Positions 51,561 to 59,534 of a stretch of 64,000 bases of DNA are shown here, piece by piece (position 1 is the stretch's first letter; the number at the start of each line of letters is the position of its first letter). Below the pieces are notes generated by a model that worked only from the letters and a program-made list of their open reading frames with translations, was not told where the DNA came from and searched no databases. The position numbers and the translations under genes are program-made. Source of the stretch: Rikenellaceae bacterium (GTDB taxonomy: Bacteria; Bacteroidota; Bacteroidia; Bacteroidales; Rikenellaceae); assembly GCA_015059945.1 (NCBI GenBank), contig SUZJ01000001.1, positions 186,001 through 250,000 on the forward strand, written 5' to 3'.

Positions 51561-52751
51561 CTATTGGGCAAACCACTTTTCGGGGTCTTGGTTTACGGTG
51601 TGGAACCAGAGCTCGAAGTGGAGTTGGTGTTCATCGGGGTTGTCGCCCGCCGAGATGGTGCCCACCTTTTGGTTGGTCTGCACCTTCTCGCCAGCCTTTA
51701 CACTTACTGATGCAAGGTTGGAGTAAATCGTAAAGTAGTCGCCGTGGCGCAGCATCACACAGTTGTTCAGTCCTGCGATGAACATCACTCTAGCCACCTC
51801 GCCCTCAAATACGGCAAATACGTCAGAGCCGGCTGCTGCAGCGATGTTTACACCCTTGTTTACCACCGTAATATGCTTCTGTGTGGGGTGTTGGTGGCTG
51901 CCAAAGTGCTCGATGATGACACCCCCATTTACGGGTATCAACATCTTGCCCTTGTTCTGGTCAAAGCGACCATTCAGCTCGGTTATTGCCCTGCGCTCGG
52001 CATCGGTCATCTTGCGCTTGGCCTTGCGGGTCTCTTCATCAATTATGCGTTGCAGTGCCTGTTGCGCCTTCCTTTTTTGCTCGCGCTCGGCTTTGAGCTG
52101 TTTGGAAATCTTTTTCTCGTTGGCGGCCAGCTTTTTACCCGCATCCTTTAGTTGTTTTCGCTCTTTGGTGAGTGTTGCAAGAGCCTTTTGGTGCTCACCT
52201 TTGGTTTGGTCGAGCGAGGCTTGTTGGTTGGCCAACTCTTCCACCTCGGCTGAAATGTTTTGCGATAGTTGCTCTATTTGAGAGGCTTTGGCTTTGAGGG
52301 CGTTGTTGTAACGCTGCATAAAGTTGAGCCTGCGCGTGGCGGTGTCGAGGTCGGTCGACGAGAAGAGGAAGAGTAGGGGAGAGCCCGTCTTGTGGTTCTT
52401 GTAGGCAATCTCCAAGGTCTTGGCATACTCGGCCTTGAGCCTTTCGACCTCGGCGCTCATAGACGAAATCTCACCCTCTTTTTGTTTTATATTCTTGGTA
52501 ATGAGCCCAATCTGCTTGTTTAGGTTGCTAACTATTTTGTCGCGGTTGTTGATTTTAGACTGGAGTAGTTTTATCTCGGTTTGGTTGCTCTTTTTGGATT
52601 TGCTGACCTCTTTGAGCAACTTTTCGTTCTTGGCAATCTCCTTCTCGGCTCGCTTAATTTCGGCATTGAGCGACTCGATGGTCGATTGGCCGACCACCAC
52701 TGCAAGTGTAGCAAAAAGGGTTAGTATTGTTAGAGCAAATCTTTTCATCAT
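51561..52751 (-). CDS. EnvC-like murein hydrolase activator with degenerate LytM domain
   Basis: Periplasmic protein of 396 residues: signal peptide (residues 1-22), long coiled coil (about 23-265, rich in Lys, Glu and Gln with heptads) and a C-terminal M23/LytM domain (about 275-396). In an active M23 peptidase the motifs are HxxxD and HLH; here they read NKGVNIA and HQLHFE, with the first metal ligands replaced. This is the state of EnvC, which activates amidases instead of cutting peptidoglycan. It overlaps the upstream stop by one base (TAATG). Confidence 0.87.
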   Translation of the reverse strand: MMKRFALTILTLFATLAVVVGQSTIESLNAEIKRAEKEIAKNEKLLKEVSKSKKSNQTEIKLLQSKINNRDKIVSNLNKQIGLITKNIKQKEGEISSMSAEVERLKAEYAKTLEIAYKNHKTGSPLLFLFSSTDLDTATRRLNFMQRYNNALKAKASQIEQLSQNISAEVEELANQQASLDQTKGEHQKALATLTKERKQLKDAGKKLAANEKKISKQLKAEREQKRKAQQALQRIIDEETRKAKRKMTDAERRAITELNGRFDQNKGKMLIPVNGGVIIEHFGSHQHPTQKHITVVNKGVNIAAAAGSDVFAVFEGEVARVMFIAGLNNCVMLRHGDYFTIYSNLASVSVKAGEKVQTNQKVGTISAGDNPDEHQLHFELWFHTVNQDPEKWFAQ

Positions 52752-54520
52752 TATTTGGCTTTTAGCGCCTCAATTTTGGCTTCGATGCGCTGTTGGTTGC
52801 CACCGGCCTTGATTGAGCGTTTGTAGTAAATTTCGGCCATAAAATCCTCGCCCGTAGCGGCCAAAATGTCGGCGTAGTGCTCCAGTAGGGTGTCGTCCTC
52901 TTGCGAGTTGAGCGATATGGCCTGTTTCATCACCACCTTGGCCTCGTCGTTGCGCCCGAGCAGGTGGAGTATCCAGGCTTGGGTGTCGAGGTATGTGGCG
53001 TTGGAGGTTGATAGCTCGCAGGCTCGGCGACTCATCTCGAGGGCTCGCTCGAGCTCGTGGGTTTGTGCCGCCGATAGGGTGGGGGTGGGCCCTGCAAGCT
53101 CGCTTATGAAGTAGGCCCAGTTGTTGAGTGCCAGTGCGTTGTCGGGGTTGTGGTCGAGCGCTTTGGCGTACCATTTGAAGCTCTTGTTGGGCTTGTTCTG
53201 GGCAAAGTAGTAGTCGCCCAGCGAGGCGCAGGCACTACTCTTGTCCTCGGCCGTGGTGGCAATCTTGAGGTACTTTTTGTACGCCCCCACAACAACCTTT
53301 TCGCTCTCGCCACTGCGCTGCAATTCGTATGCTCGGTAGAGGTGAAGCTGGCCATTAGTCGGGAACTTGCCGATAGCCACATCGAGGTAGTGCATCACCG
53401 AGTCGCGCCTACCCAGGTAGTCCTCAATGCCCACAACCTGTGTGTAGGCCTCTACGGGGGCGCTGGGCCTGGCAGCCTCCTCTTTGTAGACCACAAGAGC
53501 CTTGTCCAACTCACCCGCCCTAATGAGGTGGGTGGCATAACGATCGGCAACCTCGTACTCGCCCGGGTGTTTGAGCCTCAATACCATATTCAAGGTGTTG
53601 ATTGAGTAGAAGTTGCGGCGATAGAAGTCGATATCCTCAATAACGCTGTCGTAGAGTGCTAGCTTGGTGTCGAGCCCTACATTGTCCAGGCCAAAGATGG
53701 TCTGTATGGTTGCCAAGTACTTGCGCTCGTTGCCCACCGAGAGGTAGTACCTCGAGGCGGCCAGTAGGGTGCCCACATCATTGGGGGCCAACTCGGTTGC
53801 CTTCTGAAAATTCACCATCGCCAGCGAGTCGTTGCCCGTGCGGGCATATAGGTCGGCCAACACGCGGTAGTTGCCCGTATCGTAGGGGGTGTTGGCCACC
53901 CTCGAGAGCGTTTCGCTTATGGCTCTGTCGTAGAGCTTGTGCCTTATCATCAACTCCCTCTTGTCGTTCCACAACTCGGGCACAAACCCCAGTTTGTACT
54001 CCGCCGAATCGAGCACCGATATGGCCATAAAAGGCATATTGGTCTGGGCATAGAGAGCTGCGGCCAAGCGATAGTTGTAGGGGTTGCGCGAGTCGAGGCG
54101 CATTAGCTTGGTGTAGTTATGAAGAGCGGTTTTGTACTGACCGTTAAGCGTTTGGGCATAGGCCAACTGCCCCAAGTAGTCGATGTTTGTGGTGTCTACA
54201 CGATGGGCCACCTGACTGTGGGCCAGAGCGCTTTGGGGGTCTTTTAGGACCTCGATTACAGAAATCTGATGGTGTGAGGGGGCGTGGAGTGAGTCAATCT
54301 CCAACACCTTGCGAAAATAGGGTAGGGCGGTGCTGTCCACCCCACTCTCGGCGACCACCCTTACACCCTCGGTGTAGAGGTAGGTCGCGCGAAGTGTGTC
54401 GTTGTCGAACCATTCGGGAGTGTCATAGGGCGAGCGAGTATCACTGCTTTTCTGGGGTGCAACGGTGCACGAAAGTAGTGTTACGCCAAGTGTAAGACAT
54501 CCTATGATTCGTTTTATCAT
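52751..54520 (-). CDS. Tetratricopeptide-repeat lipoprotein
   Basis: A 589-residue lipoprotein (lipobox LLSC, Cys18) built from about a dozen TPR-like helix pairs, for example SALAHSQVAHRVDTTNIDYL, AKALDHNPDNALALNNWAYF and SLNSQEDDTLLEHYADILAATG (spread over residues 110-580). TPR lipoproteins are scaffolds at the outer membrane. Its stop overlaps the start of the EnvC-like gene, so the two are translationally coupled and may act together in cell separation or envelope remodelling (inference). Confidence 0.88.
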   Translation of the reverse strand: MIKRIIGCLTLGVTLLSCTVAPQKSSDTRSPYDTPEWFDNDTLRATYLYTEGVRVVAESGVDSTALPYFRKVLEIDSLHAPSHHQISVIEVLKDPQSALAHSQVAHRVDTTNIDYLGQLAYAQTLNGQYKTALHNYTKLMRLDSRNPYNYRLAAALYAQTNMPFMAISVLDSAEYKLGFVPELWNDKRELMIRHKLYDRAISETLSRVANTPYDTGNYRVLADLYARTGNDSLAMVNFQKATELAPNDVGTLLAASRYYLSVGNERKYLATIQTIFGLDNVGLDTKLALYDSVIEDIDFYRRNFYSINTLNMVLRLKHPGEYEVADRYATHLIRAGELDKALVVYKEEAARPSAPVEAYTQVVGIEDYLGRRDSVMHYLDVAIGKFPTNGQLHLYRAYELQRSGESEKVVVGAYKKYLKIATTAEDKSSACASLGDYYFAQNKPNKSFKWYAKALDHNPDNALALNNWAYFISELAGPTPTLSAAQTHELERALEMSRRACELSTSNATYLDTQAWILHLLGRNDEAKVVMKQAISLNSQEDDTLLEHYADILAATGEDFMAEIYYKRSIKAGGNQQRIEAKIEALKAK

Positions 54521-54550
54521 TCTGTGGAGTGTGTGTTGTCTTGGGGTGGT

Positions 54551-55579
54551 TTAGAGGGCCGAGTCGAACTGGCGCAAGAAGCGCAGGTCGTTCTCGAAGT
54601 AGAGCCTCAGGTCTTTAACGCCAAACTTCAGCATAGCAATACGCTCAATACCCATACCAAACGCAAAGCCGCTGTACTTGGTGCTATCAATACCGCTGGC
54701 CTCCAACACATTGGGGTCTACCATACCGCAGCCCAAAATCTCCAACCAACCGGTGCCTTTGCAGACATTGCAGCCCTTACCACCGCACAAGTTGCACGAA
54801 ACATCCACCTCGGCCGAAGGCTCGGTGAAGGGGAAGTACGAGGGGCGCATACGGATTTGGGTCTGCTCGCCAAAGTACTCCTTTGCAAAGTAGAGCAGCG
54901 ACTGCTTCATATCGGCAAACGATACTTTCTCGTCGATATAGAGGCCCTCAATCTGGTGGAAGATGCAGTGAGCCCTGGCCGAAACAGCCTCGTTACGGAA
55001 TACCCTACCTGGGCAGATAACGCGGATAGGGGGCTTTTGGTGCTCCATTGTGCGTACCTGAATAGAGCTGGTGTGGGTGCGGAGCAAGATGTCGGGGTTC
55101 TTCTCGATGAAGAAGGTATCCTGCATATCGCGTGCGGGGTGTTCGGGGGCAAAGTTCAGTGCCGAGAAGACGTGCCAGTCATCCTCAATCTCGGGGCCGT
55201 CGGCTACGGTATAGCCCAGGCGCGAGAAAATCTCACAAATCTCGTTGCGAACAATCGAGATGGGGTGCCTCGAGCCCAACTCCTCCTCAAAGGCAGGGCG
55301 AGTAAGGTCGCCACTCGATGCGGCAGCCACTGGGGCGCTGTCGGCAGCCTCTTTAAGCTCGGCAATACGCTCGTTTGCGCGGGTCTTTACGGCGTTAATC
55401 TTCTGGCCAAGAATACGTTTCTCCTCTGAGGGAACGGTCTTGAACTCTTCCAGAATATCGTTCAACTCGCCTTTGCGGCCAAGTATTTTTACGCGGAATT
55501 CCTCAATTTCGGTTGCCGATGCGGGGTTGAACGCCTCGATTCGGGCCATCAGGTCGTTGATTTTTTCAATAAGTGCCAT
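54551..55579 (-). CDS. pheS: Phenylalanyl-tRNA synthetase alpha subunit
   Basis: Class II catalytic subunit, 342 residues. Start set at the ATG at 55579 (MALIEKIND); an earlier GTG lies in the -7 box. The N-terminal coiled coil (residues 1-85) is followed by the catalytic core with motif 2 (CPGRVFRNEAVSARAHCIFHQIEG, read as CPGRVFRNE and HCIFHQIEG) and motif 3 GMGIERIAMLKFG near residue 315. A Cys-rich insert CNLCGGKGCNVCKGTGW is also present. pheT is not adjacent. Confidence 0.96.
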   Translation of the reverse strand: MALIEKINDLMARIEAFNPASATEIEEFRVKILGRKGELNDILEEFKTVPSEEKRILGQKINAVKTRANERIAELKEAADSAPVAAASSGDLTRPAFEEELGSRHPISIVRNEICEIFSRLGYTVADGPEIEDDWHVFSALNFAPEHPARDMQDTFFIEKNPDILLRTHTSSIQVRTMEHQKPPIRVICPGRVFRNEAVSARAHCIFHQIEGLYIDEKVSFADMKQSLLYFAKEYFGEQTQIRMRPSYFPFTEPSAEVDVSCNLCGGKGCNVCKGTGWLEILGCGMVDPNVLEASGIDSTKYSGFAFGMGIERIAMLKFGVKDLRLYFENDLRFLRQFDSAL

Positions 55580-55602
55580 ATCTATTTTTTCGGTTTTGAC
55601 CA

Positions 55603-55638
55603 CAAAGTTAAGAATTTATGTCTAATTATTTAGACATA
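55603..55638 (-). promoter_or_regulatory. pheS -7 box and adjoining perfect palindrome
   Basis: Minus-strand TAACTTTG (55603-55610) fits TAnnTTTG. Just upstream TATGTCTAA-TTAT-TTAGACATA (55617-55638) is a perfect inverted repeat with 9-bp arms in the -33 to -15 zone, so a bound repressor would block the promoter. Confidence 0.55.
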
Positions 55639-55660
55639 TACCCCACTAACGAGCAAAAAA

Positions 55661-55687
55661 AACCACAACAATCGGTTTGTTGTGGTT
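55661..55687 (-). terminator. Terminator of the PspC/PadR operon
   Basis: AACCACAACA/TGTTGTGGTT stem (10 bp) with a 7-nt loop and a TTTTTTTT run following on the minus strand. Confidence 0.9.
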
Positions 55688-55713
55688 TGTGAGTATTGTT
55701 TGTTGCTTTGTGG

Positions 55714-56106
55714 TTAGCTCTTTTTGCGAGTCAGGGCTGCGACCACAAGGGCCACACCTGCCGCCATAAAGAGTATGGGCAACACAAGTTTGGTGAACGA
55801 AATGCAAATACCGCAAATGTCTATTACCAAGAATGTTATACCCACTGCGGTGATTATCGAACCCCACACATACTCTCGGGTTGCCACGAGCCACAAGCCA
55901 CAGATGATGACAAGCGACTGCCACGAAAAGAGGTGGTCGAAAAACAGTGGCGACAGCAGCCCGTAGTTGTGGCACAACCACAGAGCGCCACAAACGATGA
56001 GCGCACCACCGCCCCAAATGGCGGTCATTTTGTTGTTTACGATAGCCTCGGCCGAAGTTTTTGCACCCTCGGTTGCGCCATCTTTTTTGTCGTTGATAAT
56101 CTCCAT
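55714..56106 (-). CDS. Small LiaF-TM/DUF5668-like membrane protein
   Basis: A 130-residue protein with a hydrophilic N-terminus and four close helices (about residues 30-47, 62-75, 80-98 and 104-124), similar in arrangement to the LiaF transmembrane domain. Last gene of the six-gene envelope operon. Function unknown; its position suggests a role in cell-envelope stress sensing. Confidence 0.7.
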   Translation of the reverse strand: MEIINDKKDGATEGAKTSAEAIVNNKMTAIWGGGALIVCGALWLCHNYGLLSPLFFDHLFSWQSLVIICGLWLVATREYVWGSIITAVGITFLVIDICGICISFTKLVLPILFMAAGVALVVAALTRKKS

Positions 56107-56130
56107 AGTTTTATGTTGTATTATTCTGTT

Positions 56131-56970
56131 TTACAAGATGTAATCCATACTATCATCTAAGGCATTCACTAAGGCATCCATGCTATCCTCCAAAGCCTCC
56201 ATGTTATATTCCAGGCTCTCCATACGCATCTCTACATTGTCTTCGTATCGCTCGGCCCAATCTTCAATGCGCTCCTCAAATTGCTCCATATTATACTCGA
56301 CATCGTAGCCCCACTGCTCCCAATTTGAGATGTTGCGGCCCAGGCCAAACCAGGCCCAGATGGTCAAAAAGAGCCAAATGATAGCCATAATCAACAGGCT
56401 CTTGCCACTCACCCTCTTGTGCCTAAGCAGGCAGATAAGTAGATAGGCCACCGCAATCATAAACATCAACCACGAGCCACACAACAGGGCCGAAAAACCT
56501 ATGGGTGACACACCGCTAAACTGGCCATCCATACCCACCAATGCGGCGTCGGTTGCTGTGAGTGTTATGATGCCTATGACTACACCCAAACCAGCCAAAA
56601 TCCACCCCACAAGGAATATCCAAACAAGCGCTTTGAGGCAAAACCTCACAACCTCGCCCAACGAGTATAAACAGCCCTGATTTTGTGTGGGTTGGGGTGT
56701 TGGTTGTGGAGCGGCTTTGGGCTCCTCGTTGGTGTGTCCTTCGGGGTAACCTATGGTGGAGATAATCGACTCGACCAGTGGTTTTTCGACCACCGCTTCG
56801 GCCGATTGTTGCTCCAATATCAACTCCACAATACGCCCCTCTATATCGGCCACAACCTCTGCGTCGTAGCTCCTCTCCAACACTTCAACATAACGCGACA
56901 ATCTGTTGCACGCCTCGGGGGTAAACAGCAGTGTGCTACCACCAATCTTTACTTTCATTACTTCTTGCAT
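56131..56970 (-). CDS. Membrane protein with PspC-associated N-terminal domain and acidic C-terminal helix
   Basis: A 279-residue protein. Residues 5-77 (KVKIGGSTLLFTPEA ... ISTIGYPE) match the N-terminal domain of the first gene in this operon. A Pro/Gln linker, then about four helices (near 108-135, 153-178, 188-208) and a C-terminal 60-residue acidic, Met-rich amphipathic stretch with heptad-like spacing (EYNMEQFEERIEDWAERYED and onward) follow. No known enzyme motif. Probably a stress-responsive inner-membrane protein. Confidence 0.75.
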   Translation of the reverse strand: MQEVMKVKIGGSTLLFTPEACNRLSRYVEVLERSYDAEVVADIEGRIVELILEQQSAEAVVEKPLVESIISTIGYPEGHTNEEPKAAPQPTPQPTQNQGCLYSLGEVVRFCLKALVWIFLVGWILAGLGVVIGIITLTATDAALVGMDGQFSGVSPIGFSALLCGSWLMFMIAVAYLLICLLRHKRVSGKSLLIMAIIWLFLTIWAWFGLGRNISNWEQWGYDVEYNMEQFEERIEDWAERYEDNVEMRMESLEYNMEALEDSMDALVNALDDSMDYIL

Positions 56971-56988
56971 AGTCGGTCGTGTTGGGGG

Positions 56989-57321
56989 TTATTTGTTGCG
57001 AATGTTACTTATCTGCTCCACCAGTTGGTCCCACGACTCGTCGAGCTGTGCCAGTGCCTCGCGCCCTTCGGGTGTGAGCGAGTAGTACTTGCGTGGTGGG
57101 CCCTGGGGCGACTCCTCCCAGCGATAGGTCAGCAGTCCCTGGTTCTTTTGGCGCATCAGAATGGGGTAGAGTGTTCCCTCGACCACAATCATTCGGGCCT
57201 CCTTGAGCCCTGCAATAATCTGTGGAGCATACGAATCCTCCTTCGCCAACAGCGAGAGGATGCAGTACTCCAAGATGCCCTTGCGCATCTGCGCTTTTGT
57301 GTTCTCTACGTTTATGGCCAT
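56989..57321 (-). CDS. PadR-family transcriptional regulator
   Basis: A 110-residue winged-helix repressor of the short PadR-s2 type. KGILEYCILSLLA, VVEGTLYPILMRQKNQGLL and RKYYSLTPEGREAL are the typical PadR helices and wing, followed by a short C-terminal dimerisation helix. It is encoded inside the PspC operon and probably represses it through the TAGTAC-N13-GTACTA inverted repeat at 58282-58306 (inference). Confidence 0.93.
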   Translation of the reverse strand: MAINVENTKAQMRKGILEYCILSLLAKEDSYAPQIIAGLKEARMIVVEGTLYPILMRQKNQGLLTYRWEESPQGPPRKYYSLTPEGREALAQLDESWDQLVEQISNIRNK

Positions 57322-57334
57322 AACTTACACGTCA

Positions 57335-57538
57335 TTAAACCCTCTCGGGAATCAACAACCACAACAACAGATATATGATGATTACCGGCACAAAAGGTGT
57401 GAATGCCAATACGATAGTTATAACCCTCATAAGTGTAGGGTCGATGTTGAAATACTCTGCCAGGCCACCGCAAACACCGGCCAACATACGATTGGTGCGA
57501 CTGCGGAATAGTTTCTTGGGCTCGTTCATTATCTCCAT
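57335..57538 (-). CDS. Short PspC-domain protein
   Basis: A 67-residue single PspC domain: KKLFRSRTNRMLAGVCGGLA, EYFNIDPTLMRVI and a transmembrane helix at about residues 42-63. PspC-type proteins act in envelope-stress responses at the inner membrane. It is 13 bases before padR. Confidence 0.92.
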   Translation of the reverse strand: MEIMNEPKKLFRSRTNRMLAGVCGGLAEYFNIDPTLMRVITIVLAFTPFVPVIIIYLLLWLLIPERV

Positions 57539-57561
57539 AGTAGTATATCTATTTTAGTTTA

Positions 57562-57723
57562 TTACTGATTGTTAGGTTTGTTTAGTATTATCAGGGCGGC
57601 AATCACACCCGGTACCCACCCCGCAACGGTCAGCAGCAACGTAATCAAAAACGAGCCGCAACCACGACCTATAACCGCCAGTGGAGGGAAGATTATTGCC
57701 AAAATTACTTGCCAAAGTGTCAT
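57562..57723 (-). CDS. YqaE/Pmp3-family small membrane protein
   Basis: A 53-residue gene easily missed because of its size: MTLWQVILAIIFPPLAVIGR at the start, then GCGSFLITLLLTVAGWVPGV and IAALIIL. Two helices joined by a short Gly/Arg turn, with the FPPLAV and GWVPGVIAA blocks, mark the Pmp3/YqaE family, linked to membrane-potential or salt stress. It sits between two PspC genes with gaps of 15 and 23 bases, so it is part of the operon. Confidence 0.9.
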   Translation of the reverse strand: MTLWQVILAIIFPPLAVIGRGCGSFLITLLLTVAGWVPGVIAALIILNKPNNQ

Positions 57724-57738
57724 AACACAACGTCTTTT

Positions 57739-58209
57739 TTATTTGTTTGAATCAATGGGCATAAATATCCACAGGATGATGTAAATCCATAGGCTGAGGC
57801 CACCAAACACAATGCACAGTAGGGTGATAATCCTCAGCAGCGTAGGGTCGATGTTTGTGAAGTGGGCAATGCCGCCACAAACACCACCAATCACCTTGTC
57901 GCCCGATGTGCGCATAAGTCGCTTGGGGTCAATGTGTGAGGGGCGCTCCTTGGGCTGTTTTAGTTCGCCAAACTCATCGGGGCGGCCAATAACCTCCTGC
58001 ACCCTGCGCACCAAATACATATCAACAACCCCCTCGGGGTTGCCCAACCAACCACTCAACAGGTCGGCTATGCGCATCTCCAAGTCACCCATAATCTCCA
58101 CAGCCTCAGCTTGGTCAAGGCGACCGCGAATGTCGTCGAGGTAGTTGTCCAAGGCCCTATATGCGCCCTCCTCAATAGTGAAGGCCGTCGAGCCAATCTT
58201 TACATTCAT
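57739..58209 (-). CDS. PspC-domain protein with N-terminal associated domain
   Basis: First gene of the envelope operon; 156 residues from the ATG at 58209 (an in-frame TTG upstream is less likely). Residues 1-75 (MNVKIGSTAFTIEEGAYRAL ... EVIGRPDEFG) are the same domain as in the fifth gene. Residues 97-152 form a PspC domain (RLMRTSGDKVIGGVCGGIAH, then two hydrophobic segments). Likely role: sensing or buffering membrane stress. Confidence 0.9.
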   Translation of the reverse strand: MNVKIGSTAFTIEEGAYRALDNYLDDIRGRLDQAEAVEIMGDLEMRIADLLSGWLGNPEGVVDMYLVRRVQEVIGRPDEFGELKQPKERPSHIDPKRLMRTSGDKVIGGVCGGIAHFTNIDPTLLRIITLLCIVFGGLSLWIYIILWIFMPIDSNK

Positions 58210-58262
58210 TCTTCTGTCCACAGTTGTCAAAAAGTATTAGAGTAAGTGTATGTTTTGTAATG

Positions 58263-58306
58263 CAAATATATAAATAATTTTTAGTACCTTGCAATACATA
58301 GTACTA
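58263..58306 (-). promoter_or_regulatory. PspC operon promoter and predicted PadR operator
   Basis: Minus-strand TTG, 21 nt, TATATTTG (-7 at 58263-58270). The inverted repeat TAGTAC...GTACTA (58282-58306) covers the spacer and -33, where a PadR dimer would block transcription. Confidence 0.65.
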
Positions 58307-58485
58307 AATTTTTTACAACAAATCGTTGGGGTGGGGCTATTTGGTGTTTATAGTATACTGATTTGTAGTGTGTTATGTGGTTGTAAAAAATAATTCTCAA
58401 TTCTCAATTGACCAAGCTAACGCTTGCTCTAAAATGCTCACGCTCGGCATAGCTTGCAAGCAATCTCTGCTCTCGCTTACTCGCA

Positions 58486-58517
58486 TTTGCCTCAATTCTC
58501 AATTTGATGTATCTTTG
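58486..58517 (+). promoter_or_regulatory. Promoter of the DUF4924 gene
   Basis: TTTG, 20 nt, TATCTTTG, ending 18 bases before the ATG at 58536, which excludes the longer upstream frame. The 58307-58485 stretch holds CTCAATT repeats and CTTGC-rich words but no gene. Confidence 0.75.
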
Positions 58518-58535
58518 CAAAAAGATTACCCAATT

Positions 58536-59093
58536 ATGTATATAGCACAACAAAAACGCCGCGAGAACATCGCCGAGTACATACTCTACCTGTGGCAGCT
58601 CGAAGACCTACTCCGAGCACTCCACTTTAGCCCTGAGGCTATCTACACCTCGCTTGTCGAGCCCAACGACTGCGACGAGAACGAAAAGCAGCAGATCTTT
58701 ATGTGGTATATGAGCCTCGTCGGGCTCCTGCGCGAGGAGGGCAAGACCGAGCAAGGGCACCTTGCCCACACTCTCCACCTGGTTGCCGACGTCGAAAACC
58801 TCCACCTACAACTACTCCAACTCCCCATCGGAGCCGACTACCGCAACGTGTGGGCACCACTGAAAGAGGAACTCCCCCGTCTGCGCATAGTGCTGGCACG
58901 CGACGGTGTGAGCGACATTGAGCTCTGCTTCCGCGCACTCTACGCCACCATACTCTACCGCATCAAGGGCGACACAGACAAACAGGGCGCCATCGAAGAT
59001 GTGGTGGCACTCATCTCGCCCGTCATAGCCCTGCTCGCTCAAATCTACGGCCAGGTCGAGCGCGGCGAAATTGACCTCTTCAAAGAGGCGTAG
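58536..59093 (+). CDS. DUF4924-family protein
   Basis: A 185-residue, mostly helical cytosolic protein. MYIAQQKRRENIAEYILYLW at the start, then QLEDLLRAL, is the opening of DUF4924, a family restricted to Bacteroidota. No catalytic motif and no known role. It is monocistronic, with a clear promoter and a terminator whose stem begins inside the last codons. Confidence 0.85.
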   Translation: MYIAQQKRRENIAEYILYLWQLEDLLRALHFSPEAIYTSLVEPNDCDENEKQQIFMWYMSLVGLLREEGKTEQGHLAHTLHLVADVENLHLQLLQLPIGADYRNVWAPLKEELPRLRIVLARDGVSDIELCFRALYATILYRIKGDTDKQGAIEDVVALISPVIALLAQIYGQVERGEIDLFKEA

Positions 59094-59116
59094 TTTTGGG
59101 CTTCGCCTCTCGGTTT
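59084..59116 (+). terminator. Terminator overlapping the DUF4924 stop codon
   Basis: AGAGGCG/CGCCTCT stem with a 13-nt loop containing the TAG stop, followed by CGGTTTTTTG. Confidence 0.65.
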
Positions 59117-59185
59117 TTTGTCGCTTTTTTGCAAAAAAGCTCCGCAAAAAACTTTTAGTGTAGCCTTTGCGCTGAGGCTGTGAGT
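59111..59185 (+). repeat. REP-like dispersed element, copy C (diverged)
   Basis: A hairpin GCTTTTTTGCAAAAAAGC (59125-59142) is followed by GCAAAAAACTTTTAGTGTAG and a CTTTGCGCTGAGGCT block, the same order as the other copies but with more changes. Confidence 0.6.
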
Positions 59186-59317
59186 GGTACCCTAACTGGC
59201 CTACAAAATACAAGAGTAGCAACTGCTTGCAAGTGAACTTGCGCAGCCGCTACTCTTATATTTTTGCATCCTATTCGGATGCCCTCGCTCCCATCCTCAC
59301 CGAGAAAAGCACCACAC

Positions 59318-59534
59318 CACTCTCCCCCTACGAAAGGGGAGTGGCCCGTCAGGGCCGAGGGGTGGTCGAAATTGCCTGTGTGTCCTCGCACAGACCTCTC
59401 CGCCCCTTCGGGGCACCTCTCCTAACTCAGGAGAGGAGTTGTTGTGGTGTTGAACTTTGGCGGTGGCAAATGGGATACCCACAACCACTCTCCCCCTAAG
59501 TTAGGGGGAGTCCCCGAAGGGGGAGGGGGTCTGT
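59318..59534. repeat. Cluster of three copies of a double-hairpin repeat
   Basis: Copy 1 (plus, about 59328-59370), copy 2 (minus, about 59443-59388) and copy 3 (plus, about 59486-59534) share the plan ACTCTCCCCCTA-xx-TAGGGGGAG, then CCCCGAAGGGG, then GAGGGGGTCTGT. No protein with a plausible start or composition is seen here. Confidence 0.7.

Noticed and set aside
55646..56017. Separate 123-residue gene overlapping the LiaF-TM-like gene
   Set aside because: It is the other frame of the same strand, begins without a ribosome site and runs through the terminator at 55661-55687.
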